From Chrysoperla carnea (taxonomy: Eukaryota > Arthropoda > Insecta > Neuroptera > Chrysopidae), in NCBI RefSeq assembly GCF_905475395.1, contig NC_058341.1:63185501-63249500 (forward strand): DNA of 64,000 bases. The letters are read 5' to 3'. The position numbers and the translations under genes are program-made. The notes under the pieces were generated by a model. It was not told where the DNA came from. It worked only from the letters and a program-made list of their open reading frames with translations, and ran no database searches. This document shows, one piece after another, positions 1-11,780 of this stretch. Position 1 is the stretch's first letter; each line of letters begins with the position of its first letter.

Positions 1-432
1 AACAAAATTAAATAATATAACCTAATTAGTCCATTTCCGGTTGTCTGTCTGTCGTTTGTCGTCTGTCTGTCCGTCTGTCATCACGACTGTTCAAAAATGA
101 ATTTTGAGATATCAAGCTGAATTTTTATAGCGTGCTGAGGACGTAAAAAGTGACATCAAATTCGTAAATGAGCAACATAAGGACAGTTGGATCTTGTAAA
201 CCATTAGAGATAGAACAAAAGTTTAAAAGTAAAAAATGTTCCTTAGAAAAAAATAACCAACATTTTCTCGTAAACATCACTGTTTACCCGTGAGAGCGCA
301 AATTGTATAGTATGTATATTATGGCTATATCAGTTATCTATGTGTGACATGTATGTATGTGTAGAGTAATCAACACTGTCTATACATGGTATGTCAACAA
401 TTAACTCAGTCAATTCTTTGTTTTCACTTGTT
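1..432 (+). repeat. HINE-like dispersed repeat, 5' truncated by the window edge
   Basis: From about base 20 the sequence matches the family described at 7188: the CCTAATTAGTCCATTTCCGG motif, GTCT/GTCC tetranucleotides (41-80), the conserved 'AAACCATTAGAGATAGAACA' block, and the 3' palindrome plus TTTTCACTTGTT (about 395-432). Plus orientation. Confidence 0.8.
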
Positions 433-654
433 TGGTATGTTATTTTGACCATTTAGTTTAGGGAAGTATGAAACTATCTTTTGCAAGCAAAAACAAGTTG
501 TGCTACCTGCGTAATCCGTTAAAAACTGCAAAAGTTTCGGACTTTTATCAGTTTTTATAGTTATAATTAAAAAACTATAAGCTAGTTGCTACTTTCGTTT
601 GAAAGTATATTTTTGAAACAATTGAAGCCAATCCGCAGTTCCGTATGTCTAATG

Positions 655-960
655 GTTTGTTAGAAATGTTAAAATGAGTTTTGCTTATGTTAAACCTTTA
701 GAGATAGAACAAAAGTTTAAATGTAAAAAATCCTTATAAGAAAATAAACAACTTTTGTTTGAAACAATTTTTCGTATCATTCTTTCCTCGTGAGGGGGGG
801 GGGAATTAGCGCAAAATTTTGGTGTCTATTTTTTCCAAAAATATAAAAGATAGATAAAAATTTGTAGATAGCTTCAACTAGTGAGCTTTATGAAAAAAAC
901 AAAAAAAATCTAGAAAATACTCAGAAAAAGCGAGTTGCAACTTCCGGTTATCAATAACAG
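655..960 (+). repeat. Fragment of an extended HINE-like variant
   Basis: Shares the GAGATAGAACAAAAGTTTAA block with the main family, then a segment on 'ATATAAAAGATAG' and 'TAGCTTCAACTAGT' found only in longer copies (for example 13560-13680 and, inverted, 47820-47950). No clear ends. Confidence 0.55.
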
Positions 961-1291
961 CTCGGCTATGTAAGGTATACGCGGATTAGGTAAAAAAGAT
1001 AATCTTACTAACTTCAAAATAGTTCGTATAACGCTCAAGATATGCGCTAGTGTCCCTCATTTCTATTCTATTAATATGGTTGAATCGTCTTATTAATGTT
1101 TGTCTATGGTAGGTAGTAAACGATAGTTAACGAAATTATATCTTGTTAATACTATACCGGATTGAACTAGGTAAGATCGCTCATAAAATTTGCTAAAAAA
1201 ATAATAAAATAGTATATTTAATGAAAAAATGAGCTGATATAAAAATATTCAACAATAATATGATTATAAAAAACTATATTTCGAATGTTTT

Positions 1292-1527
1292 TTATTTGCC
1301 ATATTTATAAAATCCTTCTCCAGTTTTAACTCCCAATTTTCCTTCGTCGATCAATTTTTGAACACTTTCGTTTGGTTTAAATAGGGGATTTTTAGTTTTC
1401 TCGTACCATCCTTTTAAAATTGAGTGTGATGTATCATGTCCAACATAGTCAGCTAATTCAAATGGACCCATTGGATATCCAGCTCCAAGTTTCATGGCCG
1501 TATCAATATCTCTAGGTGATGCATCTC
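1292..1527 (-). CDS. HADH: HADH exon 4 (C-terminal dimer domain and stop)
   Basis: Begins after a CTAG acceptor, completes the Gly codon, then reads [18 protein letters not shown] through GEGFYKYGK and TAA at 1294..1292. Open reading upstream of 1527 is intron read-through, not protein. Confidence 0.94.
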
Positions 1528-4500
1528 CTAGACAGAAATCATTTAAATTCAATCAGTGACATTGGACGAAAAACGTTTTATTAAAAGAAATAAATCTAAA
1601 ATTTGGGATTTTAGTATTGGGCGGGAAAAAGTGGCAAACTTCAAAAATTATACGGCATTACTTAACTTTATAAGAATCACCTCAAAAGTTCATAAGTAAA
1701 GACACTCTAAGACTTCGTTGAATTCTTAAAAAATAAAATAAATTTTTCGAAGGACTTTTTATCTTTTTATTATTATCAATGAGCCAAAAATTGCTTCCTC
1801 GGTTTCCAGGTGTCGTTCTTTGCCTAATAAACGTGAAAATGAAGAAATGATTTTGGAAAAAGATATCAGAAACGAGAGTTGTTTGAATGTTTATTACGAA
1901 TTTTTGAAAAATGGTATCTTTCCCCATGATAATAAAAGTTACAAATAATATAGATAGATGGTTATAAATTTACCCAGAATGGCTGTATTATTAAATAGAG
2001 GTCTTTAGCCTTCTAAATTCCAGAAACTGAAATTATAGAGTTTTAAAAAGTACTCTTTCATCTTATTTGCACGTAATTTTACGAAAATTATTTTCGTACA
2101 AAGGCTAAAGTTATGAAATAAAGACTGTTGTGCTGTAAAATGCGAAATATAGCAAAAGTGCGTTATTAGGGTGACTTTAGTCTCAGGTACCAGGCTGTAA
2201 TTGGGGGACGCTATATAATATTGAAACCTGACTCTTTTCAAAGTGAATCCTAATTATTGTTTGATTGAAATATGTAAAATTGTATAACATCGATATTTCG
2301 TTATATTTTAACATTGTTTTTGGACTAGAAAAATAAATAGATCAAAATTTTTAATATGTTTGCAGAAATCAAAATTATAAAGACGTGTAGTTCAAAATTG
2401 TGTTTGCTCAAACAAAAGATTCAAATTGAAATATTAAAATCATCATAACATGTATTATACGTAATTAAAATCTTGTAGTTTATATTATTTGGCGGTGAAA
2501 TAAAGTTATGCTGGCCTTGTACAAATAAGTTTTAATTTTAAGAACTTTTTATTCTTAGGTTTTTTAATGAGATATTGGCATCATTACATAAAAAACAAAA
2601 AATCTCATATTCGTAAAAATTTTCCAAATAGGCGGCCATTTTGAGCTTTGTTTATTTTATTATATATAATTACTCTACCCCTGTATAATTATTATACAGG
2701 GATAGAGCATTTTAATCTATTATGGCAAATTGCTCGTTTTGCAGCTAACCAATCAAAAAATTACTTAAACAAAAGTTTTAGAATTTGATTAGGGAGGGGA
2801 AGGGAGTTCATCATGGTGTCAAAACTAACATTTTTCATATAAACCATTTTCTCGAAAATCCTTAGCTTTCGGAGGAAAGGCGATATAAAAAACATGACAT
2901 TATTGCATTTACTCGAAAGAAAATACGCTAGCTTTAGAAAAATTTTTATACAAAAGTTATTATGGACAAATGTCATTCGTCTGGGTCAATAACTTTTAAG
3001 CCCAGGTAAATTTTCAAATCATTTGAAGAACCAGGTCAAATAACTTGAAATTATAATTCCAGGGTAAAGTCATGGATACAACTTTTGGCTAAAGCATTTT
3101 TCTGTAGCTATAGCGTGTTTTAAGTAAAAAATGTTCGTTTTTTTATGAGAATAAACTTTCTAATTAAAAGTGCTATTCTATCTGTTATCTTTTAGGATCT
3201 TAATTGACTATTAAATCACCTCGATCGATAACTACATCCAATCTAATGTCAGAACATGGTGTCGCTTATCAAACCCTATGATCCACCCTGTATACATGCA
3301 AAGTATAAACCCAAAAAACTTGCTATGATCGTGTAAAAAACATTTATCGATTACCTCTTTCATACATTCTGATGGCTTCTGCAATGTAAGGCACCAATAA
3401 TCGATTAACAACAAATCCCGGAGTGTCTTTAGCTGTGATGCAAACTTTTCCAATGGATTTACCCCATGCCATCATAGCTTTATAAGTTTCTTCTGATGTA
3501 TCAGGAGTACGAACAACTTCTAACAATTTCATAACTGGAGGTGGATTGAAAAAATGTAATCCTCCAAAACGATCTTTGCGATTGGTAACAGAAGCAATTT
3601 CACCAATTGATAAAGATGAAGTATTTGACGCAAAAATAGTCTTAGCTGGTGCAGCCTATATTAATAAGAAAAAAAGATTTTTAATTGAAAGTTACAGAAT
3701 GATATAGGATAAACGCTCAATAATTAAGAATGTGGTAGCGTACACCGAAACAAGCATTTTGGTACAACAGGACAAATAATTTGTTAAACTAGGTCTTTAG
3801 CATTTTTCCTAGAAATAGGTTCTCGAATAACTCAATATTCAATCAATAATAAATATTGTCTTGTAGCATAATAGCAAAAGCAGCTTCTTTGTACTTGATT
3901 CTTAATAATAATACAGATAAGACGAGTATTGCAAAAGGGTCCCTTGCCTTCAGCTCAAGGGGTCTGTCCTAGTTGATTTTAACGCACTAAAGACAATTTT
4001 TATGTAAATATAAAACACTGCCAATAGGGTAATAACGTTAGTCAAAAATAAATCATGAAATTTGAAAAAAGTTAAAATTTATGTAAAAATGTACTTAAAT
4101 ATTCTGATTTCGAGTCATAAAAGCAGATTTTTCTTTTAAAATATTTAAATTAAAAATCGTAATTTTTAAACTGTATATCACGTGACCTAAAACGCGGGTA
4201 AGCCCTGCTGTGATGTCATAGCGGACTCATAGGCCATCAGTTAGTTCAGTGTAGACAGCTGGGTATAATATATACATAGATAATGAGTATTTATATTTAT
4301 TATAATCAGATGTCTATGAATATATCTGTCAATATTATTTATGTTATTTCGTATAGTGATACCCATATTACGTCATCAAATTGGATGCCCGCGTTTTTGA
4401 CAGTTTAAAAAAGGTTTAAGATTTAAGTTTTTGGCAAGAAAGCGTGTGTATTTTTCCGAAAAATTCTTTATGTAGTAGTCTATGCGATTTTAAATATAAC

Positions 4501-6860
4501 TTTGTCCGAAAATAAAAATAATGTCACGTTTTAGAGTTATTCAACTTTTCGTCGTGGCATTTCCAGTGTAACCACTCTCAATTTTTTAGAATAGTTTTAA
4601 ATTATTCAATATTGGCAATACGTTTTCACCAAAGTTTAACTTCGTCGACACAGATGTCACAAAAATCATCCAGATTTTCCAGAATTTTAACTCAATTCCT
4701 TCATTTTTCGATAATTTATTAGAAAAAGTTGAAAATATGAGGTTATTGCGGTTTCCTTGAGATTTTGAGGTTATTTTGCTATGTTCAATATTCGATAGCA
4801 GGCAAGGTCGATGCAGAAATTCATAACAAACAATTATCTTTTTTATTCGCCTCAATCAAAAATGTTAGTTATAATCCGATAAATAGAAGCAGAGATATTC
4901 AAGAAAACAATGTAGAGATAAATTGTCCCAATTAAACCGGGTGCAGAAGGTCGTCTGGATCGATCCGGAAAGGGAAAACTCTTTTTCTGTATTTTTTATA
5001 ACGAAGGAAATTTATTTAAAAAAAAATTAGCCGTCTAACAAAATTTTCCGAATTGATTATCAAAATCCGGTAGATTTACCCAACTACATATATCTTATCT
5101 TATACATTTAAACAAGCAATTTTTGTTTCTTGCAATCTCGGAAACGGCTCCAACGATTTTCCAAAAATTAGTATGCAGGGGATCTTTGGGGTGAAAAATC
5201 GATCTAGCTTTCATTTCCAGAAAACGTCGTTTTGTCCGTGTTTTCAGGAAAAACTGAAACATTGACTGCAAATTATGACTGACATCTATTGGCGACGAAA
5301 TAAAGTAGATTACCGGGACATTCCAATTGGTATTTATGTGGAGACATTTTAAATGGTTCTAATATAATTGATAAAAATTGGGGATCCGAAACTATGCAAT
5401 AGAGAATATGCATGCTTTTTAATTATATTTTTTTCGTAAGTTTACTAAAAAGTTACTAAGAAAAATTAAGAAAAATTTTTTTACTGATTTTTCATGTAAT
5501 TTTATAATTGAAAATGGTTGTTCTTAACTAAAATTCAAACATCAGTGACGTTAACACATCGCTTTAGTAACGCCATCGCACAGAGAAATGATAAAATAAC
5601 TTGCAGAATGATAAATGGTTTGCAGATAATTTTCCATACAAACAAGCCGAAAAATGTGAATTTAATGTGATTCCAATTGGTTCTCAGCCTCAATGGGTGT
5701 AAATACGTCACAAAAAATAACAGATAAATTATTCTTACATTTATATATGAATTTGAGGCGAAAAAAAAATTAATGCAACTTTTTATTCTTGATGAGGAAA
5801 TAAAAAGTGCACAGTTGTTGAAATGGGGAGAAGAGGCTTTTGTTTTTATTTACCTTAGCAGAAAAATCATTGGAATCACCATTAATCTACTTTTTAAGAA
5901 CCTGTCCAACGAGACAATCATAATGCAATATACGAACGTGGATAAACAACTTGGTAAAGAAAATATAATAAATTTTCCTGTGAATTTGCTTCTCAGGCGA
6001 ATAGTATGCAAGATATATGTTTTTGAAAGAATATATTTTTGCTTATGTTTGAACTTTAACCCCTTTTATCTCAGAAAATTCGAATTTTTAGGACTTTACA
6101 TCTAAGACTTTGGATCTACTTTTAAAAAACTTTCAGAATCAGAAACCATAGTTAAGTTTCAACAGTTTAAGTCAGACCGAATTTACAAATAAAAAAAGTA
6201 GATTTTTTTCTCTAAACAATTCCATTTTAATAATATCGGTCTATGTATATTTTATACATCTATGAACTTTAACCGGTAACTTATAAGAAAATAACTTTAA
6301 TGAAAATTTGATTATTTTTTGGGGTTAATTATTAGATTGACAAGCTCTTATACTTACCCGTTTTTACTTTTATGTATATGAAAAAGAAATTGATTGATTA
6401 CTTACTTTGTCTAATGTTGTAAATAATTTATGTTTAATATCCATATTTTCAACAATAGCTTCAATAACTAAATCTGAATCATTAACAGATTCTTCGGGTT
6501 TAGTTACTCCCTTAATTCTTTGTAATGCCTCTGCAACGAATTTTTCACCATCTTGTGGCTTATCTTTATATAATTTTTTAGCAACACGTCCTAAATTTTT
6601 TTCAATACTAGCCTGTGCTTTTTTAAGTACATTTTCATTAACTTCAACTAAGGTTACGTGGTTACCACTTTGTGCTGAAACCTGTTAATTATTTTAAAAT
6701 TAGCTTTCAAAAGTTATAAAATATTGATGTTTTTATTAATTACCTGTGCAATCCCTGAACCCATTAATCCACCACCGATAATTGTGACATTTTTTATTAC
6801 ATTTGACAAGGATGTTGAGGTGGCGAAAGTTCTTTTTAATATTACAAATGAATTAGCCAT
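1292..6860 (-). CDS. HADH: Mitochondrial 3-hydroxyacyl-CoA dehydrogenase, complete, four exons
   Basis: Coding exons are 6744..6860, 6406..6681, 3355..3655 and 1292..1527, all with GT-AG borders and matching phases, giving 309 residues against about 314 in the human enzyme. The family oxidises L-3-hydroxyacyl-CoA to 3-oxoacyl-CoA with NAD+ in the mitochondrial matrix, the third step of beta-oxidation. Seen: an N-terminal stretch rich in Lys/Arg/Ser/Thr with no acid (about residues 1-24) fits a mitochondrial targeting peptide; the Rossmann loop [10 protein letters not shown] is near residues 28-37; IVEN is near 110; the catalytic-type His of LHFFNP is near 165 with Glu near 177; [11 protein letters not shown] and [10 protein letters not shown] follow; the end is GEGFYKYGK. 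The start is the ATG at 6860, the only one that keeps the targeting peptide. No frameshift or stop interrupts it. An AATAAA overlaps the stop codon. Identity is very secure; being the mitochondrial short-chain form is inferred from length and leader. Confidence 0.95.
2655..3295. repeat. Fold-back repeat family in HADH intron 3, copy 1
   Basis: Contains a perfect little hairpin (CCCTGTATAATTATTATACAGGG near 2680-2702), then GCAGCTAACCAATCAAAAA, and ends with CAATCTAATGTCAGAACATG ... CCCTGTATAC. Similar sequence is at 19886-20393 and 22720-23178. Not coding. Confidence 0.6.
3355..3655 (-). CDS. HADH: HADH exon 3 (catalytic region)
   Basis: Starts [14 protein letters not shown] after a TATAG acceptor and ends at ERG before GTAATC. 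It carries the His of [15 protein letters not shown] and the [12 protein letters not shown] segment. The last codon is split after its first base. Confidence 0.94.
3656..6405 (-). other. HADH intron 2, no recognisable gene
   Basis: AT-rich intron. Short open frames here (for example 5773..6105 plus) show no protein family pattern. A loose inverted similarity joins about 4150-4200 with 4370-4410 (the two CGCGGGTA/GCCCGCG blocks). Nothing else seen. Confidence 0.6.
6406..6681 (-). CDS. HADH: HADH exon 2 (rest of NAD-binding domain)
   Basis: Ninety-two codons starting [14 protein letters not shown] and ending KLFTTLDK before a GTAAGT donor, phase 0 at both ends. It contains the [11 protein letters not shown] segment that closes the Rossmann fold. 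Intron 2 (3656..6405) is 2.75 kb. Confidence 0.94.
6744..6860 (-). CDS. HADH: HADH exon 1 (start, targeting peptide, NAD loop)
   Basis: Thirty-nine codons from ATG at 6860 to CAG before the donor GTAATT. It encodes the leader [12 protein letters not shown] and the glycine-rich NAD-binding loop. The intron that follows is only 62 bp (6682..6743), phase 0. Confidence 0.92.
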
Positions 6861-7187
6861 TTTTAATGAATAAGTATTTATTGAATGGCCAAATTGAATA
6901 AAGTTTATGTAACTGTTGAAATTGTTGAATCTCTGTCAGTATATAAATACCGTTTAAAACTCTATACTGTTAACGACATAAGTGTCTAGATGAGAATGGA
7001 CTTGGACTCGGTATTTCAAAGTCCGCTTTGCTTTAATTAAGTATGTTCAATCTTCTATTTGTATTGTATTTATATGTATAATGTAATACATATAAATACA
7101 ATCATTGTACATGTATATATGTATAATTTGTATAGTTGTGTGTCTGTGATCTGTGTATACTTTACCAAAGAGTATAGGATACTCTTT

Positions 7188-7698
7188 TTATACCATGCAT
7201 ATATGTAATATGCAAGGTATACTAAGTTTAGTCCCAAGTTTGTAACGCTTAAACATATTGATGCCAGGCACAAAATTTTGCTATAGGTGTTCATAGAATC
7301 ACCTAATCAGTCCATTTCCGGTTGGCCGTCCGTCCGTCCGTCTGTGGACACGATAACTCAAAAACGAAAAAAGATATCGTAAATGAGCGTCATAGGTGAG
7401 GGTCTTGGGTCCGTAGGATCCATTTTGTAAACCGTTAGAGATAGAACAAAAGTTTAAATGTAAAAAATGTTCCTTATAAAAAAATAAACAACTTTTGCTT
7501 GAAACATTTTTTCGTAAACATCACTGTTTATCCGTGAGGGCGCCAATTAGGCGGAAATTTTATAGTATGTGCCATACTTGAATATCAGTTATGTATGTGT
7601 CACATGTATGTATATATGTGTTATGTTATAAAGAAATCAACACTGACTATGCATGGTATTTGAACAATTAATTCAGTCAATTGTTTGTTTTCACTTGT
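7188..7698 (+). repeat. HINE-like repeat, full copy (reference description)
   Basis: Order of parts: TATACCATGTATAT-type start; GTATACTAAGTTTAGTCCCA; AGTTTGTAACGCTTA; 'ATAGGTGTTCATAGAATCAC'; CATTTCCGG followed by (GTCY)n; GATAACTCAAAAACGAAA; 'CCGTTAGAGATAGAACAAAA'; AACATCACTGTTTA; and an end of CATGGTATTTCAACAATTAA, an imperfect palindrome around CTCAG, then GTTTTCACTTGTT. The start ATACCATGTATA and the near-end TATACATGGTAT are inverted copies. These parts, in this order, resemble Drosophila DINE-1/Helentron-associated elements. No protein is encoded. First of three head-to-tail copies. Confidence 0.8.
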
Positions 7699-8279
7699 TA
7701 TACCATGTATATGAAATATATCAAGGTATACTAAGTTTAGTCCCAAGTTTGTAACGCTTAAAAATATTAATGTTATGAACAAAATTTTGCCATAGGTGTT
7801 CGTAAAAACGCCTAATTAATACCTTTCCGGTTGTCTGACAACACGATAACTCAAAAACGATAAAAAATATAAAGTTGAAATTTTTACAGCGTGCTCAGGA
7901 CGTAAAAAGTGAAGTCGAGTTCGTAAATGAGCAACATAGGTTAATTGAGTCTTGGGTCCGTAGGACCCATCTTGTAAACCGTTAGAGATAGAATAAAAGT
8001 ATAATATAAGAAATGTTCCTTATAAAAAAATAAACAACTTTTGCTTGAAACATTTTTTCGATAACATATCACTGCTTACCCGTGAAGGCGCAAATCGGAT
8101 TCGAACATTGTATAGTATATATAATACATATCAATCATGTGTGTGTGACATGTATGTGACTGGCTATCTCTCTTTACTTAAATGACAAACGCGAAAAAAC
8201 AAACGATTCCGTAATCAACACTGTCTATACATGGTATTTCAACAATTAACTCAGTCAATTGTTTGTTTTCACTTGTTTT
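7699..8279 (+). repeat. HINE-like repeat, second tandem copy
   Basis: Starts directly at the end of the previous copy (…CACTTGTT then ATACCATGTATATG at 7699). All blocks are present, though the GTCY block is shortened. Ends TTTTCACTTGTTTTA near 8279. Confidence 0.8.
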
Positions 8280-8297
8280 ATTTGTACTTTACAAACT

Positions 8298-8870
8298 TGT
8301 TATACTTTGTATAAGTATATGAGACATATATCAAGGTATAGGTTCTAATTTTGTAACCCAAGTTTGTAACACTTAGAAATATTGATGTTACGAAGAAATT
8401 TTTGGTATAGGTGTTCATAATATCACCTGATGAATCCATTTCCGTATGTCTCTCCGTCTGTCTGAAACACGATAACTCATAAACGAAAAATGATATCAAG
8501 CTGAAATTTTTATAGAGCGCTAAAGACGGAAAAAGTGGAAAAAGTTGATTTCTTAAATGAGCAACATAGGGTAGGATCTTGGGCCAGTAGGATCCATCTT
8601 GTAAGCCGTTAGAGATAGAACAAAAGTTTAAACATAAAAAATGTTCCATCCATTTTCTCCAAAAATATAAAAGATAGGCAGTTGAAAAGTGGCAGGTAGC
8701 TTCCAGTAGTGGTCTTTGTGTAACATTCTCGAAAAACGAAAAAAATTCTACTAAAATACTTTCGAAAATTTTCATAATTTTCGAAAACCAAATAAATGGG
8801 GACCGAGGAGGCCTTTTTATACAGAGTATTTCAACAATTAACTCAGTTAATTGTTTGTTTTCGCTTGTTA
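8298..8870 (+). repeat. HINE-like repeat, third tandem copy
   Basis: Diverged copy (TATACTTTGTATAAGTATAT start), with the longer-variant insert at 8640-8790, ending TTTTCGCTTGTTA. Open frames inside it (8278..8775 minus) are chance. Confidence 0.75.
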
Positions 8871-9779
8871 AAATTAGGATTTCTATATTAGTTTCATAAA
8901 GAAGAAATGTAGTTTAAATGTCCTTTCCCAGCCCTTTTCACAGATTACTAAACAGACAGAAAATAAAAAAAATTTACTAATGTTTTTGTATTGCAAGAAT
9001 TTAAATAAATACATTCTTATTTGTTATAAAACTAAACTTTGTACGCAGAAAAAAAAGTTGCATATTCATTTAAGATTATAATAATTATCGATAATAATTT
9101 TTAGAAATAAACATCCGATAACATATCGTGTAATTAAGTTGTTTACTTCATTTTGTTAGCTATTTTTAGTAAGTTGTTTTCTCATAGTTTTTTCTAAATA
9201 TTTGTATTCTCTAAAAAGGCGGAAGAAGTCTAAAGTCCCGCAGGTTTGCTTACGTAACATTTGAACGATTCCTACCGGAAAATTTACACATACTGTAGGA
9301 AATAAAGCACTAGACCAAGGAACTGGCTTCTCGTTAGTTTATTTTTAAGGGAGCCGGTGGAAAATGCTTGCCTGAGTGTTCTCAACAAAGTCTTATAGAT
9401 GCGTACTTGTGCTTTTTCGATTTACCCCCATAGGATGGGAAAGAAGTACCCTATTTCCGGACATCACATTTTCTGTTTTACATTTAAAACAGAAAAACTA
9501 TTGGATTTCATATTTTGGACAATTTTCAGCATTTTTTATCCCTGGCATTTTTTACCTAACGTAACCGTTTTCGAGATATAAGCATTTGAAAATAAAAATA
9601 TTCGCCGACAACTCGTTTTTGACAAAAATAAAGATTATTTTGTGGTTCCTGTCAAAAATTTAATTTGACGACAATAAGAAATTATATTTTGGGCGATTCT
9701 AAGTACTTTTTGTCAATTTTTGCTAAATCTCACCGTTTTCGATATATAAGCGTGTAAAAAAATAAAGTACGGATTTTTA
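8871..9779. other. Intergenic, nothing recognised
   Basis: Lies between the divergent HADH and SCPx genes. Short frames at 9376..9581 carry no family pattern. No promoter element could be assigned with confidence. Confidence 0.5.
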
Positions 9780-10118
9780 AGGTATACCAAGTTTAGTCCC
9801 AAGTTTGTAAGCCTAAAAATATTGATGCTACGAAAAAAATTTTGGCATAGGTGTTCATAGAATCACCTAATTAGTCCATTTCCGGCTGTCCGTCTCTCCG
9901 TCTGTCTGCCAACATGATAACTCAAAAACGAAAAGAGATATCAAGATGAAATTTTTATAAAAATTGAGGTCGAGGGCGCAAATTAGGCGTAAATTTTATA
10001 GTACTCATTATATACGAATATCAGAAATGTACGTGTCATGTATAGGTAGGTATATGTGTAATGTGATAGAATAATCAACACTGTCTTTGCTTGGTATTTC
10101 AACAATTAACTCATTAAA
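9780..10118 (+). repeat. HINE-like repeat, internally deleted copy
   Basis: Has the 5' blocks (GTATACCAAGTTTAGTCCCA onward) and the 3' palindrome region, but jumps from the region after (GTCT)n at about 9960 to the late block, so it is about 340 bp. Confidence 0.75.
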
Positions 10119-10138
10119 TGTTTGTCTTAAATTTCCAT

Positions 10139-10232
10139 TCAAATTCATTCGCTAGTTTTTGCGTGAAAGCGTAACAAAAAACAAATATACAAACAAACAA
10201 ACAAACATCCTTACTTTCACATTTATAATATA
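10139..10232 (+). repeat. Short dispersed retroelement-like tail
   Basis: GCTAGTTTTTGCGTGAAAGC followed by AACAAACAAACA runs and 'CTTTCACATTTATAATAT'. The same motif recurs at 55540-55612 and, inverted, at 63890-63970. This looks like the shared 3' end of a SINE/RTE-type family; the class is inferred. Confidence 0.5.
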
Positions 10233-11329
10233 GGGAGGGATAATACAACACTTGCATTTTAAATTGAAACTGTGATAAATGCATAGAATATTATACATGT
10301 TTAATATTTGATGGATTAATGCTAGTACATGCTTATATGGTTAATAATGGTGACATTTGTTTTTATTTAACTCCGCATTCTTGGCTATAGTCGCTAGGTA
10401 ATCATATTTATTTGTTGAGATACCGACTAATCGACTTTTAGTACACTTTCTCGGTACTAATAGTTCAGAAGCCACCAATCCTGAAAGCTCCGCGATTAAG
10501 CTTAATAAAATTTTAAATAAGACTAGTGGGTTATCTCAGGGCCTACTTATATGAATCAAAGTGTCCCTAAAATATCACTAAAAAAAAGCCATCCCACTTA
10601 TTTATTTCCCCCTAAATTTGGGGGAAAAGCCCCTAAGTTGGGACCCTGCTTCAACGAAATTCGAATGTGTCTGTTTTCACAAACTTAAATACATACCTAA
10701 GAATGCTTAGTCCACATAGTATAGAGGTCAATACAAAAATCCTATATCAATAATAAAAAGCATCTAATAATAAGAAGAAGGGGAAATATGTCCTTAGTGA
10801 TGAAGCTATGCTGCTAACTCTCTGCGAGCTTTAAAAAAAATAATGTTAGTTATTTATAAGCTCATATTTTAATTATTAATTCCTAAATTAAATGACTATA
10901 ATTAGTTACAAACAAAAAAAAAGGTGTTACAAACACTCATAAACAAATTAAAAAGATCAAACATTTTGGTTCTTATGACTGCCTGTAAGTCATTGGGTAG
11001 GGAATTAGTTTTGTTATACCACATTCCAGTTTTAAACCTTACGTTAAATTTTGGGGAGGGAAATTTGAAAATACACAAGGTTAGGTGTAAAGTGTAAAGA
11101 AGTTTCATTCACTTCGAGTCATTTAAAATACCAGTTGATGCTATTGGTGGGTGCTCAGAGTAGTGGATGCATTTAAGAAAAATGTGTACGGTTTTTAATG
11201 TTTCAATGGTACATATTCTACGATGCAGTTTCTTAAATAACGTATTCGTTCCCTGTGTGTTTTAAATTTTGTGCATATGCTCATTAAAGTTGCAATGGCT
11301 AGTAAGTATTTTCAACTCATTTTTCACCA

Positions 11330-11780
11330 ATTGCAAACCCTCTGGAAATTTTTTTCATGAAGTGTCCTTTATAAGAGCATTTGCATGGGCTTGGTCATGG
11401 TTTTTTTTTGCCCAAGAGCGGTTGGTTGGATGGTACTCGTGTAATGTCCGTTTTTTTAATTTAGTTTTATTTGTGCTTTTTGGTGTCCCGAGAAATGGTT
11501 CTGGGCCGTTTAACGGAGTAAATGTATCCATTTTGGCTAATTTCCCAGCCTCTTTGTTACCATCGATTTCTGAGTATTCGGGTACCTAGCCAACAATGAG
11601 TTTGTTATGTTTGCCCAGATTTTTAGGTGATTCGATGCACACCAAAACAATTTTGAAGTTTATTACTACAGAATCGCTTTCGCTTTCGTCTCTTAGATAG
11701 GAAATATCCTCTAGGTGTGGCCAAGGAGTTTGCGCAATTTTGCAAAGTGATTTTGGGAGATTGGAAAAACTAGTTTTCAT
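11330..11780 (-). pseudogene. Non-LTR retrotransposon RNase H relic
   Basis: Read on the minus strand from 11780, the translation runs through an IVLVCIESPKNLGKHNKL segment, a stop, then VPEYSEIDGNKEAGKLAK and LNGPEPFLG. This matches the pattern 'WVPGHSGIxGNExADxLAK … GPEP' of the RNase H domain at the end of non-LTR retrotransposon polyproteins. It has a stop in the conserved motif and lacks the flanking reverse transcriptase, so it is a dead fragment. The clade is unresolved. Confidence 0.65.

Noticed and set aside
5773..6105. 110-codon plus-strand frame in HADH intron 2
   Set aside because: No family pattern, AT-driven composition, no splice or start context support.
6407..6688. Plus-strand frame of 93 codons
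   Set aside because: Antisense shadow of HADH exon 2.
8278..8775. 165-codon open frame on the minus strand
   Set aside because: It lies wholly inside a HINE-like repeat; similar short frames occur in other copies (7070, 16712, 39274, 51252, 54635) because the repeat is shared, and none is conserved as protein.
11269..11589. 106-codon plus-strand frame
   Set aside because: The meaningful reading is the opposite strand, an RNase H relic of a retrotransposon.
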